From: Clytia hemisphaerica
Taxonomy: Eukaryota; Cnidaria; Hydrozoa; Leptothecata; Clytiidae
Assembly (NCBI GenBank): GCA_902728285.1
Contig: CACVBU010000743.1
Location: 1,820,400-1,884,399 of the forward strand
Direction of reading: 5' to 3'
DNA: 64,000 nucleotides
The first letter of the stretch is position 1, and each line of letters begins with the position of its first letter. A model generated the notes under the pieces. That model saw only the letters and a list, made by a program, of their open reading frames with translations, ran no database searches and was not told where the DNA came from. A program made the position numbers and the translations under genes. Of this stretch, positions 11,577 to 22,050 are shown piece by piece.

Positions 11577-11756
11577 ACTGCGCTCTTCATTTAAGGATTC
11601 AGAGATTAGAAGAAATGAAAAACCGATCTACTACATCACAGCCAAACGATAAATTTATAGACGTTGAATTTAGAATTGAAGAAGGCATGAAAAAGGCAGA
11701 GGAATCCGCATTATCATATGCAAAAGAGCTTGGAATGATGGAGTCTTTGATACGAG
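11577..11756 (+). other. Candidate exon, charged helical segment
   Basis: ATACAG (ends 11576) and GAG|GTTAGT (11757) bracket 180 bases that stay open in one frame, encoding a charged helical stretch (RIQRLEEMKNRST ... EEGMKKAEESALSYAKELG). The upstream sequence TTGGACACCCTGTA at about 11553-11566 matches the mariner-type TIR found at 39227 and may be an old element end. Function unknown. Confidence 0.35.
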
Positions 11757-11759
11757 GTT

Positions 11760-12750
11760 AGTTGATCTTAATCTTCAGTTTGGAAAAGTTTTCTTCTTTC
11801 ATTACTTTGATTATTCTCACTTATTAAAGATCGCATCGGCTAGGATTATGTACTTATATTGAGTTTCTATTATTTTGTAATAGGTCTCATCAAATCAAAG
11901 ACTGATACTGCAATCGAGCTCGTTAACTTGGATTATTGTAAGATTTCGACAGTAAAAAAACGCCTTTAAATCAATGACCTTCCAAACATTAAAAAAAAAC
12001 TTAAATTGCAAAACCCTGTCTAAGTCATTTCAAATAAAAAATCTCGAAACCCTGGAATTCCGAAAATCGAAAACATCCGTGATTGTCACCATTAATCTAA
12101 AATTAGACAAACCTGCTTGCTGAGGTACTTTAGAGATTGCAGGGAAATCCAAAACGTATTGCAGGAGGTGTACTTAGATTTTCACGTGTGCCGCCATATA
12201 TCCCAGGTGGAATGTTTCACAATCTGAAAGTATCATTAGCTCATCAACCAAAATTTCGAAATAGGGATCCACGTGGTAGGCTTCCTTTCTGCCGTTGCCA
12301 GGGATAATTTATAATAAATAAAGTAAGGTAATTCAAATAGGAGAAGGAAAACTTTGATATAAAACCAGCTGGAGAAACCCAGCCTAAAAAATCTCGTTCC
12401 ATTGCAGGTAGAGCGATAGGGATCATTAGGCAGTTAACAACAGATAGTTGATATGGTTTTTGATCCTTCTTCTGCCTAACCACTCTTGGTCAAGGAGAAA
12501 ATTCTCAAGTTAGTTGAGTACTGCCCTACCTATGGGAAAATGGGTATGTAGTCGTTGCGCAACACATAATATATTAGCAATTTGAAAAGACAATGGATTA
12601 CTCATACGGCATCAGGGTCCGGGATCAATTGGTAGTCCCTAACAGGGATAGGCATTTGATTACCAGTCAAGCCCCTGCTTCTCTCGATCATTCTTCTCTC
12701 TTTGATTCCACCTTGGGATCCAATGAAGGTGAGATCTATTTTTACAGGAG
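11760..12750. other. Unassigned sequence
   Basis: No coding frame with family resemblance on either strand. The 79-codon minus frame at 12244-12483 lacks any recognisable motif. Confidence 0.4.
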
Positions 12751-12829
12751 CTAATGTTTGTTTACTTTAACAAGATCTTCTCCTATGCATTTTTTTTGTT
12801 TATATTGTCATCACTTGTTTACGCCAGTA

Positions 12830-13772
12830 TTCTGCCATGTTAAACGCCCAATAAAACGTGCCTTCGACCGCCGTAAACTCAACCGAGGCAGACCGCGCAA
12901 ATTGAGCGAACGTGATGAACGCATTTTGATCAGAAACATTAACCGGTTGCGTAACTCTATTGGGCCGTTTACAGTAAGACGTTCATCTTTAGAATTTGGT
13001 ATTGACGAGGGAATCTCTATGGCAACAATCTCTAGAGTACTAAGAAAATATTGGTACTGCTACCTACACTCACGTCGTAAAGGTATTATGAAGCGTTCAG
13101 ACTTCCATAAGAGACTCACTTTTGCCCGAAAAGCATTGAGGTTCCCAAAGAACTTTTGGATGAATCGTATACATTTCTATCTTGATGGCACAGGTTTTAC
13201 GCATAAGAATAACCCTCACGATGAAGCTCGATCAACAAGAACTATGACACGGAGGATGCGCTCAGAGGGATTAAGTACTTAATGCACAATATAAATGTCA
13301 ATTTTATCGTAGCATTTTCAGCGCGTCGTGGCGTTGTTTTTTGTAAACATTACTGGAATTCCAAAGCGCTGGAATGGTGACAACTTCTCGGCAATGGAAG
13401 GATTTGCCGGACGTGTTTAAAAAGACTGCTCGTATCAAAGGCAACCTGTTTCTTCAGGATGGGTGTCCAATGCAGAATTCCGCAAAGGCGAAAAAAGCTT
13501 TCAAAGATGTGGATGCAGAATTATTCCCAATCCCTGCCAAGAAGTATCAATATCAATTCCATAGAAAATGTTTTCAACTTGGTTGCACGTCAATTATCGG
13601 GGAAGATGCTTTGAAAAACCACATCACAAGGGAACATTTTGAAGAGTTCAGTGTATAAGTCAAAAACACAATTGAAAACTTTGATAGGCGCATGGTTGAC
13701 CGTATCATTGAATCAATGCCCAATCGCATGCTAAAGATTGTGAAACGACGTGGTGGCAGACTGCGGTATTAG
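12830..13772 (+). pseudogene. Tc1/mariner-type transposase, internally deleted and frameshifted
   Basis: The N-terminal part (frame open to 13282) has the HTH hinge GRPRKLSERDERILI, then SMATISRVLRK (second helix-turn-helix) and HFYLDGTGFTHKNNP with the first catalytic Asp. The next frame (13374-13658) holds LFLQDGCPMQNSAKAKKAF with the second Asp, then DAELFPIPAK. The following R-S-P-D-x-N-P-x-E signature with the last acidic residue is garbled. The C-terminus continues in a third frame from about 13660 (NTIENFDRRMVDRIIESM) to TAG at 13770-13772. Such transposases normally cut and paste at TA sites. With at least two breaks and a shortened centre this copy is dead. TIRs were not found. Confidence 0.8.
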
Positions 13773-13950
13773 CTAAATTTATAACTTTTTGTTGCTTGAG
13801 GGGTCTACGGCTCTTATGGTTCATAACAAACACAATTAACCATAGTTAACCATAGAAAAAAATTATTCAGAGAGCACCAGTTAAGTGTGGTTAAGCGTGG
13901 TTAAGTGTGGTTGACTGTAGGTCATTTTCACTAACAACTAATGAACTTTA
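13773..13950. other. Short AT-rich spacer with GTTAA repeats
   Basis: Between the Tc1-like remnant and the Rep-like remnant lies a short stretch with repeated GTGGTTAAG/GGTTAACC motifs (about 13837-13915). No gene. Confidence 0.4.
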
Positions 13951-13959
13951 CTCTTTATG

Positions 13960-15195
13960 CAGTGGGATCCCCAAAAAATACCAAATTAGCATAGCATCCT
14001 GGGCAAGGGTCCATTTCAACAATATTTGGAATTGAAAATGGGAGATGATAAACAACCCAACGTACTTTCATCATGCCATTTTCCATTCCAACCCCTTTTG
14101 TTTCGTCGTCCTCATCATTGTCATCTTTCCCATAAGTTACACGACACCGACTTGTAGCAAAAATTGGGACGTCCCGCGTACATTGATTTTTAGGGACAGG
14201 ACATCTTACAGGGTGACCCTCAAGCAAAACAAGGAGATCATTCCATCTAACCATGCTCTTTGACAACCTAAAGTCATATTGAAAAACATGGCTTCGCAGT
14301 GTTCAGCATCCTGCCAAGTGTACTTATCATCTGCTTCGTTCAAAAAGGTTTTAAATATGAATCTGATAGGGTCCATAAAGAAAGTCTTACCAGAGTCTTT
14401 CGGTCCAATGATCATGCTATTGCGACGCTTACCCGTACCCTTTTCTAAAAGAAAGCGCATCGATTGAGCATAGCTTAAAACATCAATCCTATTGTGCTCC
14501 AAAATTTCAATGGCCAGGCGAAACCAACGTTGCTTGCAACCCGGTACACATGATCCTCTTAAAACCTCCTGCAATACCTCCGTTCTGGCCCGGGGTTCGG
14601 GGCGTTCAGCTGAGCCAAAGAGTTTTCCAAATTCGAATTTCCCTCAAAGAGAAATGAGATTTCCTTTGGACGGGCCTGGCGATCGATCAGGAAACGCTAA
14701 TTCATTTTCCCCTGCATCCATGCGCACCCTGGCCGTAGCCCAGAGATGCTGAACGTCCTCAATATAATTTTCCGCAACATACCTACTAACTTCAAATTTA
14801 CCAACTCTTGGTACTTTTGGTTGCTTCTGGGCTGCGGCTTCTGTGAACGTCGGGACTGAGACCGTGTGGTTGGTCTGCTGGATGATGGGGTGTTGTTTGT
14901 GGTGGGTTGGGCTTTTGCTTCCGTTGTCGCTTTTGCATTCAAGCGTCGTTTGGCAACAGCTTTCTTTGTTTTGGGTGACCCAAGAGCAGCAAGCAGGGGA
15001 TGGTTGGTGCTAAAGACTGTATCAGGGTCTTCTTTGACAGTATAGCGTTGCGCATATGGATACATATTGACCACAATGTCATGATCTTCCATCAACTTAG
15101 TTTTGATTGAATTCCAACGCATCACTGTGGTTAGTTTAAGTGCCAGGGGATAGTGGAACCCGGATTGTTTGGATGCGCGTCACGACCACATGCCC
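13960..15195 (-). pseudogene. HUH endonuclease-SF3 helicase Rep remnant (parvovirus NS1-like)
   Basis: Read on the minus strand from about 15195. A Rep-like N-terminal part comes first: a WACGRD stretch, then FHYP-LALKL where related proteins have an H-hydrophobic-H metal motif (the second His reads Pro), RYTVKED in the position of a Y-x-x-K nuclease motif, and an NHP/GSPKTK segment. A low-complexity basic linker follows (TTRSQSRRSQK). Then comes an SF3-type helicase: GPKDSGKT Walker A (about 14383-14410), an acidic Walker B region, and a P-K-N stretch (about 14190) before an FATS box. The frame breaks near 14255, 14570, 14700 and 15125. It is an endogenised or transposon-borne fragment. Arrangement matches the nuclease-helicase order of parvoviral NS1; relatives in invertebrate genomes are also element-borne. 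Confidence 0.6.
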
Positions 15196-15552
15196 AATAC
15201 TCTACTCGTCCCTGAGCTTCACTCTCATTGAATAGGCCCACCACCAACCAAGCAAAATCTTGTCAAATCCGCTCGGCTGTACGTTACAAGATACGTCATG
15301 TGGTCTTGTCTTGAATGCAAGGGTGGTAGTTTGCTGGGCTTTGCTGGTATCTCCATGGCTTTGTGCTAAAAGGTACGAACTACAAGATATAGATAAAGCT
15401 TCACTTAGCAGCTGGTCAGGTACCAAGCCGTAGACATACAGTTTTATCATCAAGCAGAAAGAATAGAATGCTGTACACATAGCTATAAAAAAATTGATGC
15501 ATGTGAAACCATAATACACCATAAAAGTGAGAATGAAAAGAGACTTAACACC

Positions 15553-16263
15553 GTGGTCAAGGACTTAAAGGCAAAATGTCAGGAATACCTAAAAGACAAA
15601 AATCAAGTAACTGATCTAATCCAGAGCCAATTTTCCGTCCTGGAAAAGAAGCTATCCACTAAAATTGAAGAGACAGTGAATGCTAAGATTTCGAAAGTCC
15701 AAGTGGCTAAAGAACCAAAAAGTTTTGCCGACGCTGCGAAAGTAAATGGTTCGTTGAACCTAAACAACATGAAGCAGTTACTCAGAAGGGAGAAAGTCGA
15801 AGAACAAATCGAAGACCAAAGAAAGCTGTCAATAGAAGCAAACATCATCATCCACGGGGTGCGTGAAAAAGAAAATGAAGTAGATATCGATTTCGTAAAC
15901 GAACTGAACGACATCAACGTAAAAACTCAACCAACCTTCGTCTCTCGAGTTGGAAAACAATCAAATGGTGTGCGTCCAATCAAAGTCGCCTTCAAAGACA
16001 GTCATATAAAGTACCGCTTCATGAAGAAGTTGACTGAGCTAAGACAGCACGAGAAGTACGTAAAATTGAGCATCACCGACGATTTAACGAAAATCGAGAG
16101 AGAGCAAATCAAAGAATGGAAAAGAAGAGCAGATGAGATGAATAAAGCCAAGTCGAATGAAGACTTTAATTGGAGGGTGCGGGGAAGTCCTCGTGACAAA
16201 CTGTACCTAAAAAAGATTTTTGTACAAGATCGGTTTAGAGGCCCTCGTGTGCCTGGACCGTAA
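15553..16263 (+). CDS. Non-LTR retrotransposon ORF1-like protein (coiled coil plus RRM-like)
   Basis: 236-codon frame. Residues 1-50 and 70-95 are charged and heptad-like (coiled coil). KSFADAAKV precedes the conserved ANIIIHGVREKEN core, which resembles the RRM-like domain of LINE ORF1 proteins, followed by a basic C-terminus (RGSPRDKLYLKKI). These proteins bind element RNA as trimers. The frame ends at 16261-16263 and is followed by a tandem ATAA tail (about 16268-16289), as at the 3' end of several LINE families. That tail directly after ORF1 means the RT-encoding part was lost. The start codon choice is uncertain because coding sense appears open upstream. Confidence 0.6.
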   Translation: MVKDLKAKCQEYLKDKNQVTDLIQSQFSVLEKKLSTKIEETVNAKISKVQVAKEPKSFADAAKVNGSLNLNNMKQLLRREKVEEQIEDQRKLSIEANIIIHGVREKENEVDIDFVNELNDINVKTQPTFVSRVGKQSNGVRPIKVAFKDSHIKYRFMKKLTELRQHEKYVKLSITDDLTKIEREQIKEWKRRADEMNKAKSNEDFNWRVRGSPRDKLYLKKIFVQDRFRGPRVPGP

Positions 16264-16289
16264 TTCTTTAATAAATAAATAAATAAATA

Positions 16290-17035
16290 AGGCCTTCGGT
16301 CCAGATAACATACCGCCTATTATCTGGAAGGACAGGAATTTTCATGCTATCCTTTCGAGGCTCTGCAACTTCGCGTTTGAAGACAAAGTTTGTACAACAT
16401 ACTGATTAAAATCGACCATTGTTCCAGTACCAAAAAAGGGAGACCTTAGTCATGCCACAAACTATCTCTTCTCCTAATCGTAACAAAAATCTACACCAAT
16501 GTTGAACCCATTCTGCGTAAAAATCAAAACGGTTTTCAAAGTGGTCGTTCTACTTTAAGCCAAGTTCTTGCTCTTCGACGAATCTTAGAGGAAGTTAGAA
16601 ACCTCAATCTTGAAGCAATTTTGATGTTTGTTGATTTTAAGAAAGCCTTTGATTCGGTTGATCGCCATTTAATGTTTGATATTCTCTCTTTTTACATCAT
16701 CCCTCAAAAGATCATCGATGCCATAAAATTTCTGTACACTAATACAAATTCCCAGCACAAACACCTGAAGGTGAGACTTCAACTTTTTCTATTTTTGCTT
16801 CAAGGTATATCCTTGTATCACCTTGAAGCAAAAATTGAAAAAGTTGAAGTCTCACCATCAGGTGTTTGTGCTGGGAATTTGTATTAGTGTACAGAAACAG
16901 TGTACCCTTGCACCATTTCTCTTTATTGTAGTTGTCGATTACCGATTACCGTAATCCTGCCGTTCATTTAACATATTCAGACTTTGATGACGATATAGCA
17001 CTTATTAGCTCTACCTCTTGAAGTATAAATTCTGC
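16290..17035 (+). pseudogene. Non-LTR RT fragment interrupted by an inverted duplication
   Basis: Begins directly after the ATAA tail with FGPDNIPPIIWK, the fingers motif of LINE RT, then NGFQSGRSTLSQVLAL and FVDFKKAFDSVDR (first catalytic Asp, about 16625-16665). The coding sense is then disrupted by a 76-bp inverted duplication (16731-16806 against 16820-16895). It resumes as TLAPFLFIVVVDY and a degraded Asp-Asp box (DFDDDIALI) near 16985-17010. Several frame changes and stops are present. It comes from a different non-LTR family from the preceding ORF1, or at least from another copy. Confidence 0.75.
16731..16895. repeat. 76-bp inverted duplication (hairpin) inside the RT remnant
   Basis: 16731-16806 and the reverse complement of 16820-16895 agree at 74 of 76 positions by eye, separated by 13 bases. 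Both arms carry the same RT coding segment (around LYTNTNSQ), so one arm was copied in reverse from the other rather than being an inserted element. Such structures can arise by template switching during reverse transcription or repair. Confidence 0.9.
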
Positions 17036-17041
17036 AGAATA

Positions 17042-17715
17042 TCAATAAGGGTTGTATTTTCGAGTTCTGGCGGCAATTGAAGACGTATCGATTTCCAGAG
17101 CCATGAGCGGACGATATGGTCGATCATTCGAGATTTGCTGAAAACGTTCTGTCATAAAGGTAGCATCATTCGTACCACGATTCTGACGGAAACCATACTG
17201 GTTGTCGGTGAGTTGATGGTCATACCATGATTGTAATCTCGAGAGAATGACACAGATTACAGTTTTGCATACTATCGAACCGATATTAAGACCTCGGTCA
17301 ATGGCTGGATCACTTTTTGGGCCTTTCCCTTTCCATAAGGCTTTAATTTTCCCGTTTCCCCATGTTTCAGGAACAGTTTTTTCGACCCATACAAGTTTAA
17401 CAAGTTTCATAAAGAAATCCATAAAGTTAGAATAGTTTCTTGCATGTTTGAGGATTTCAGGTGGGCTATCTTTTGACGCTTTTGTATTTTTCAGATTGGA
17501 TAAACTTTTTACAACTTCCTCTCGAGTGGAAATATCATTATCAAATGGGTATTGTCGAGAGAGTTCTCTTAAATCATTAACAAAGTCAGGAGTGTCAGTA
17601 ATTAATTCTGGGGGAGTTCATCTTCTTGAGGTATTGGTGTATTAAAATGATTAAAGTGGGAAACGAGTTTTTCTGGTGGACAAGATGACGAAGATGATTT
17701 CATTGTGGTTAATTG
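17042..17715 (-). pseudogene. Non-LTR RT fingers region, minus strand
   Basis: On the minus strand the sequence reads from about 17715 down: EEVVKSLSNLKNTKA (RT motif 0 region), VPETWGNGKIKALWKGKG (motif 1), then LNIGSIVCKTVICVIL and NQYGFRQNRGTNDA (motif 2/2a). It ends near EIDTSSI where the A motif should begin. Frame changes occur near 17440 and 17600. The palm is absent: the RT is cut off at 17042, abutting the oppositely oriented RT remnant. It belongs with the two minus-strand entries that follow, from which the endonuclease is missing. Confidence 0.7.
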
Positions 17716-17719
17716 TGCT

Positions 17720-18292
17720 TTAGCTCTTGTGATCAGTCACAGTGATTTTAGGTAAGGACATTTTTAGTTCAGAGATCTTTTTATTAAGTTTTATTTTATC
17801 TATACGTTTAAGGTTTAGTTCAGTTTCATTGCTTAGAATTTCTGGTAAGAGATGGTTATCATTTACACAGTTGAATGGAAATCTTAAGCAGTCTTTACAT
17901 GACCAGATGGAACGGTTAATGTCATTTAAAGGGGTAGATTTAATACATTTTTTATGCAGAAAGTGTTTACCCATTTTACACTCAATTTTATCATTGTGTG
18001 CAATGGCTTTATTACAACAACTACAATTATAGATTAGGTTGTTTAGATTGAGTGATGAGTTGGATTGATCGATATGTGCATTAGTAACGTGGCTAAAGGG
18101 GATCAAGTCAGATGTGCAAACAGGGCAAAAGTAGGGATGATTATTGTTAGATAGTTGAGATAGTTGACGTTTTGTGATTTTAAAACATTTGGCGTGAACC
18201 CAGGTATTACAGAGTTCGCACAGGATACAGTCATCAAGACATAATTTTTTGCACTTATGGCAGATAACTGATTCAATGGAAAGGATGTTCAT
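17720..18292 (-). CDS. Zinc finger (PHD-like) protein of a non-LTR element
   Basis: 190-codon frame. Residues 10-62 give C-x2-C ... C-x2-C-x4-WVHAKC ... FCPVC, a PHD-type C4HC3 pattern. A second Cys/His set at residues 90-137 (CSCCNKAIA, HFLHKKC, WSCKDC) looks like another treble-clef finger. PHD fingers encoded upstream of the endonuclease/RT are known from CR1/L2-like lineages. The frame ends with TAA/TAG at 17720, just before RT-like sequence, and starts 13 bases after the ORF1-like protein, as in a compact element. Confidence 0.6.
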   Translation of the reverse strand: MNILSIESVICHKCKKLCLDDCILCELCNTWVHAKCFKITKRQLSQLSNNNHPYFCPVCTSDLIPFSHVTNAHIDQSNSSLNLNNLIYNCSCCNKAIAHNDKIECKMGKHFLHKKCIKSTPLNDINRSIWSCKDCLRFPFNCVNDNHLLPEILSNETELNLKRIDKIKLNKKISELKMSLPKITVTDHKS

Positions 18293-18304
18293 AGTTATAG
18301 ATTG

Positions 18305-19308
18305 TTAAGATCTGTGATAGACTTGATAGATATTATTTGACTGTTCATTTTTTCTCACCAAGGTTACACCATTTACTGTCCAAATGTATTTAAAACCTTT
18401 AGGCCGGAGTTGGTTTCGCGCAGCCTTGAATACATTGCCATTTTGTCTTGTTAGACTTTCATTTACGTAGATTTTGTTGTCGCAACCTTTGAAATTAATG
18501 TCCTTTACAGTTTTACCCTTCAATTTATTTCTATTTGAAAAAAATTGGTTACGTGTTCTTCTTGACAGGAATTTCACAATTGGGAGCATTAGGTTCTTGG
18601 TTTGTTTTGTGACTAATCTCAATATCATTGAGGGTCAGTTCAATGTTCATTAATTTTGCCACATCGATCACTATCTTATCCGTATTTTCATTTTTCATCT
18701 TTGGGATACCACATACGTCTACCATGGCTCTTATTACGTACTGCTCTAGATCATTGTTACCAGCGTTTGATTTGTTTGCAATAGTTTTTACATCACCCAG
18801 GGATTTTGCGTTGTTTTTTATATCAGCTTTGTTGTTATTTACAGATTTGATTAAGGTAGCAATGTCTTTTTCAAGTTTCTTTATAGTTTTTTTGTTGTCT
18901 TCAAATTCAGTGTTCATCAGCTTTTGGGATTCTATTACCCCATCTACATTTTTCTTCATTGTGTCCATGTTTGATATTATGCTAGTGATCTGTTGGTTCG
19001 TTTTTAGATAGTTTTGTTCTAACTTATCCGTTTTGGATTCAAGGTCACTAAGTTTTTTCAGAATTTTTTGGTTTGATTTCAGGATGAGTATTGTTTTGGT
19101 TGAAGATGTCTCTGAGTGTTGGGGCAGTCGGTGTAATGTAATCATCATCTTTTTTTGGTTCCTCTGCTGTGTCAAAGAATTTTTCGTGGTTGTTGGTGTC
19201 ATCTTTTTTTGGTTCTTGTGTTTCGTTTTGTTTAAATGTCACCTCCTCGTCTTTCTCTAGGTCTTCCAATTCATTATTTTCATTTTTGTTGATCATTGCA
19301 CAAGCCAT
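18305..19308 (-). pseudogene. Non-LTR ORF1-like coiled-coil protein, minus strand
   Basis: Three overlapping minus frames (19308-19048, 19202-18549, 18628-18305) together give one protein: an acidic N-terminus, a long Ile/Leu heptad coiled coil (about 18760-19060), and a C-terminal domain with IYVNESLTRQNGNVFKAAR and WTVNGVTLVRK. That pattern is the C-terminal domain of LINE ORF1-type RNA-binding proteins. Two frame changes are needed (near 19080 and 18560), so it is broken. Together with the PHD-like ORF and the RT fragment it outlines a minus-strand element of about 2.3 kb that lost its endonuclease and RT palm. Confidence 0.65.
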
Positions 19309-19879
19309 TATTGTGTTGTGTTGTATATGGTGGTTGTTGTTGTTTTTTTGTATCTTCTGTTGTTGTTGTTTTTATCTTCTTCTTTTTTTTCGTTAATATC
19401 TAAAGAACAATGGCCTCAGCTCTCCAAGGCCTTATACTCAGTGACTAAATGGAATGAGTATTTTTTATCTGTCAAAGATAAAATCAAAGAAACAACAACA
19501 TCAGAACTGAAAAAGATGGAAGGCAAAAAGTTTGACTATCTGCAGGAATCTTTTTATAATTAATTATTATGAGTATCTAGCTCAAGTTTTTTATTTTATG
19601 CAAACTATATGTAAAATGTGTTCTCTTGTTGGTTGGATTTTCTTAATAGTTGAAGGTCCAAACATTAAACAATGCAATGGACAAAATATAGAGTAAATTA
19701 AAAAATAATTTTTCTTTCAGTTATAATCGTGAAGTCTTCAGACGACATTTTCGCTTCACAAAGACTAACGCTGAGACGATAACACGGAAACTTCTAAAAG
19801 TTGGGGCATTCCCAGTCAAAGGTTCTGGTCGAGAGATGATTCCCCCACATAAGCAGGTAGCTAATGGAAATCTGTATAT

Positions 19880-20738
19880 AAAATGAAAACTCTTCCCATC
19901 ATGTATTGGATGCCAAAAATGCATAAAAATCCTATTGGTTTCAGATTTATTGTAGCCTCTAAAACTTGTAGCACCAAACCGTTGACCGCAGTTGTTTAAA
20001 ATGTTTTTAAAGTTCTTTACAAACATGTTGAAAGTTTTCACAGAAAATCAAGATTCTTTTCTGGGTTTAGCAAATTTTGGGTGGTTCAAAATTCTTCACC
20101 GGTTATTGAACATCTAAATCGGATAAATGCTAAGAAAAAAGCACAAAGAATTTCTACCTTCGATTTTGCTACACTTTATACCACTCTTCCTCATGAATTA
20201 CTTGTAAAAACTTTGACATATATCATTAATTTCGTTTTTGATGGGGCCTGTCGCAATAAACTTGGATTTTCTGGAAATTCAGTCTATTGGACAGCAAAAG
20301 GAAAAGATAACAGATTTTTTACCAACATTTCCTTATCAGAGTGTGTTGAATTTTTAATCAAGAATTGCTATTTCAAAGTTGGTAATCATATACTCAGATA
20401 GGGAATAGATCCAGCTCCATTTTTTCTCGTGTTATAATGATATATATCTGGAAGAGCTACAGTTGAAAGTTGAACATCATGGAACACATGCAACATTTTT
20501 GGATCTAGATATAAGCATTGAAAATAACATCTTTCGCTACAAATTGTTTGACAAGAGAGACGCCTTTCCCCTTTTCATCGTGAGAATGTCACATAAAGAT
20601 AGTAATTTACCATCAATCATCTTTTACAGTTCTATATATTCTGAGGTCCTACGCATCGCTAGATGCACTCTTCTTTTTGAAGATGTTCTGCCCAGAATTT
20701 TAGAACTTTTCAAGCGCATGCTCAATCAGGGAGCTGAA
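19880..20738 (+). pseudogene. Penelope-like/related RT remnant
   Basis: Reads LPIMYWMPKMHKNPIGFRFI (about 19885-19945), which is a fingers motif (PK-H-K-P-xx-RFI). Then comes a frame at 20081-20401 with STFDFATLYTTLPHELL (first Asp), and a frame at 20463-20735 with HATFLDLDISIENNIF and FPLFIVRMSHKDSN, a thumb region. The Asp-Asp catalytic box falls in the broken stretch around 20400-20460. TLYTxLPH and FLDLDI are characteristic of Penelope-like elements and close relatives in invertebrates. At least three frame breaks or stops. No GIY-YIG endonuclease is seen. From about 20740 the frame runs into unrelated repeat sequence. Confidence 0.65.
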
Positions 20739-20739
20739 G

Positions 20740-20840
20740 GTGATCTGCCGATTAGTGTCTCTTGCCGAATAGCAGATTCCGCTTTTAGTGCCCAGTCCGT
20801 ATTCCGTTACTCGGCAGAGCTTCCGTTATTAGGCAGCTGT
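20740..20840. repeat. Small palindromic repeat with TCGGCA motifs
   Basis: CTGCCGATTA at the left and TTATTAGGCAG at the right form imperfect inverted ends of about 100 bases that also contain CTTGCCGAATAGC and CGTTACTCGGCAG. It replaces the C-terminus of the RT remnant. The block at 58008-58096 next to the 82-bp satellite has the same CCGTTATTCGGCAGA words. Confidence 0.45.
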
Positions 20841-20859
20841 TTGTTTATATAAAAAAAAT

Positions 20860-21466
20860 TAAATAAAGATGGTACCAAAAAAATTCTCGCAGATATGAAC
20901 TGCACATGTGGTCACGCTAAGAGCTGGAACACTGCAAAGCAAGACTGCAAGAGAAAATATTTATTCTGTCAAGAATAGAAGCAAATATCAGTGACTGATA
21001 AACGTTTGGTAAGGTTTATGATGAAGAAAAAGCTAAGATTATTGTGTCACTTTTCATAATCAGTCATCGTTTCTGCCCCCCCCCCCTTAAATTTTTGTAA
21101 GTGGGTCTTTTTTTCTTTCAATTTCCTAGATATAAGGGGAGTTTTACCATTTAAGGGGAGTATTGATAGATGGTGGGGGTGGGGGTTGCCACAAATATCA
21201 GCAAAGTTCAAGTGGGAAAGTCAGTTAACAAAGCATATCTCAAAATGTCTGCCTACATGCTGCACGGCGCTGCCGTTTTCACTGCAGAACCTGAAAATAA
21301 TACCTATCAAGTACTCCAAAGTTGTGTGTAAAACAACAGTTAGGAGTTTTGCTTGTTGATAAAATTGCACCATTTTAATAAGGGGGTTGCCAGTTAAGGG
21401 GAGTCTCTTCGACTTCTTTAGGTATAACCTATGATCAGATCGTCATTGTTTTTCTGCCCACCACAC
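20860..21466. other. Unassigned sequence
   Basis: No gene seen. There is a C10 tract at about 21077-21086 and G-rich stretches near 21170-21190. The segment at about 21432-21466 (GATCAGATCGTC ... CACCACACTA) has a diverged second copy at about 21935-21976. Confidence 0.4.
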
Positions 21467-22050
21467 TAAGGGGGTGGTTACACGTCCCCGAAGTGAAACT
21501 CACTCCGGAGTGAAATTCCACTCGGGTGTGAAAAATTTTCATGTTATAGACACCTTTCACTTCACTTCACTTCGGTCATTTTTCACTTCGCCCTCACTTC
21601 GGGTCAAAATCCAATTAAGCAGTTTGATGCAAACAGTTGCTGGAGATCCTCCCCATAGTGTTTTGAGAGTTTCCCAGTTGTCAAGCTCTCTTCCTTTTGT
21701 AGAATCATACATCAAGTTGCAAAATAAGCTTTCACTTCGGTCTCTACTCAAATATTTTGAGATACACAGAGTTTTCACACCGGAGTGAAATTTAATGCCT
21801 GTCTTTTTGACCGACGTGAAATCACTCCGGAATGAAGTTTCACTTCACTTCACCCGTGTATACAACATGTGAGGTTTGTGAATACACCGAAGTGTTTTCA
21901 CTTCACTTCACTTCGGCTACCCGAAGTTAACCTGAGATCAGATTGTGAATTTTTTCTGCACACCACGCTGAAGCTCTAAAGGGGTGTGTGAAAACAAACA
22001 ATCTGACGAATATGCAATCTCGAAATCGTAAGGACCGCGTTCGTCTAAAA

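Noticed and set aside
15202..15522. 106-codon minus frame with hydrophobic N-terminus
   Set aside because: Looks like a by-product upstream of the Rep-like remnant. Its last part overlaps a stretch that reads better in another frame as Rep N-terminus.
21474..21788. 104-codon frame in the CACTTCACTTCGG region
   Set aside because: Generated by the short repeat words of the TIR element; the opposite strand gives an equally long frame.
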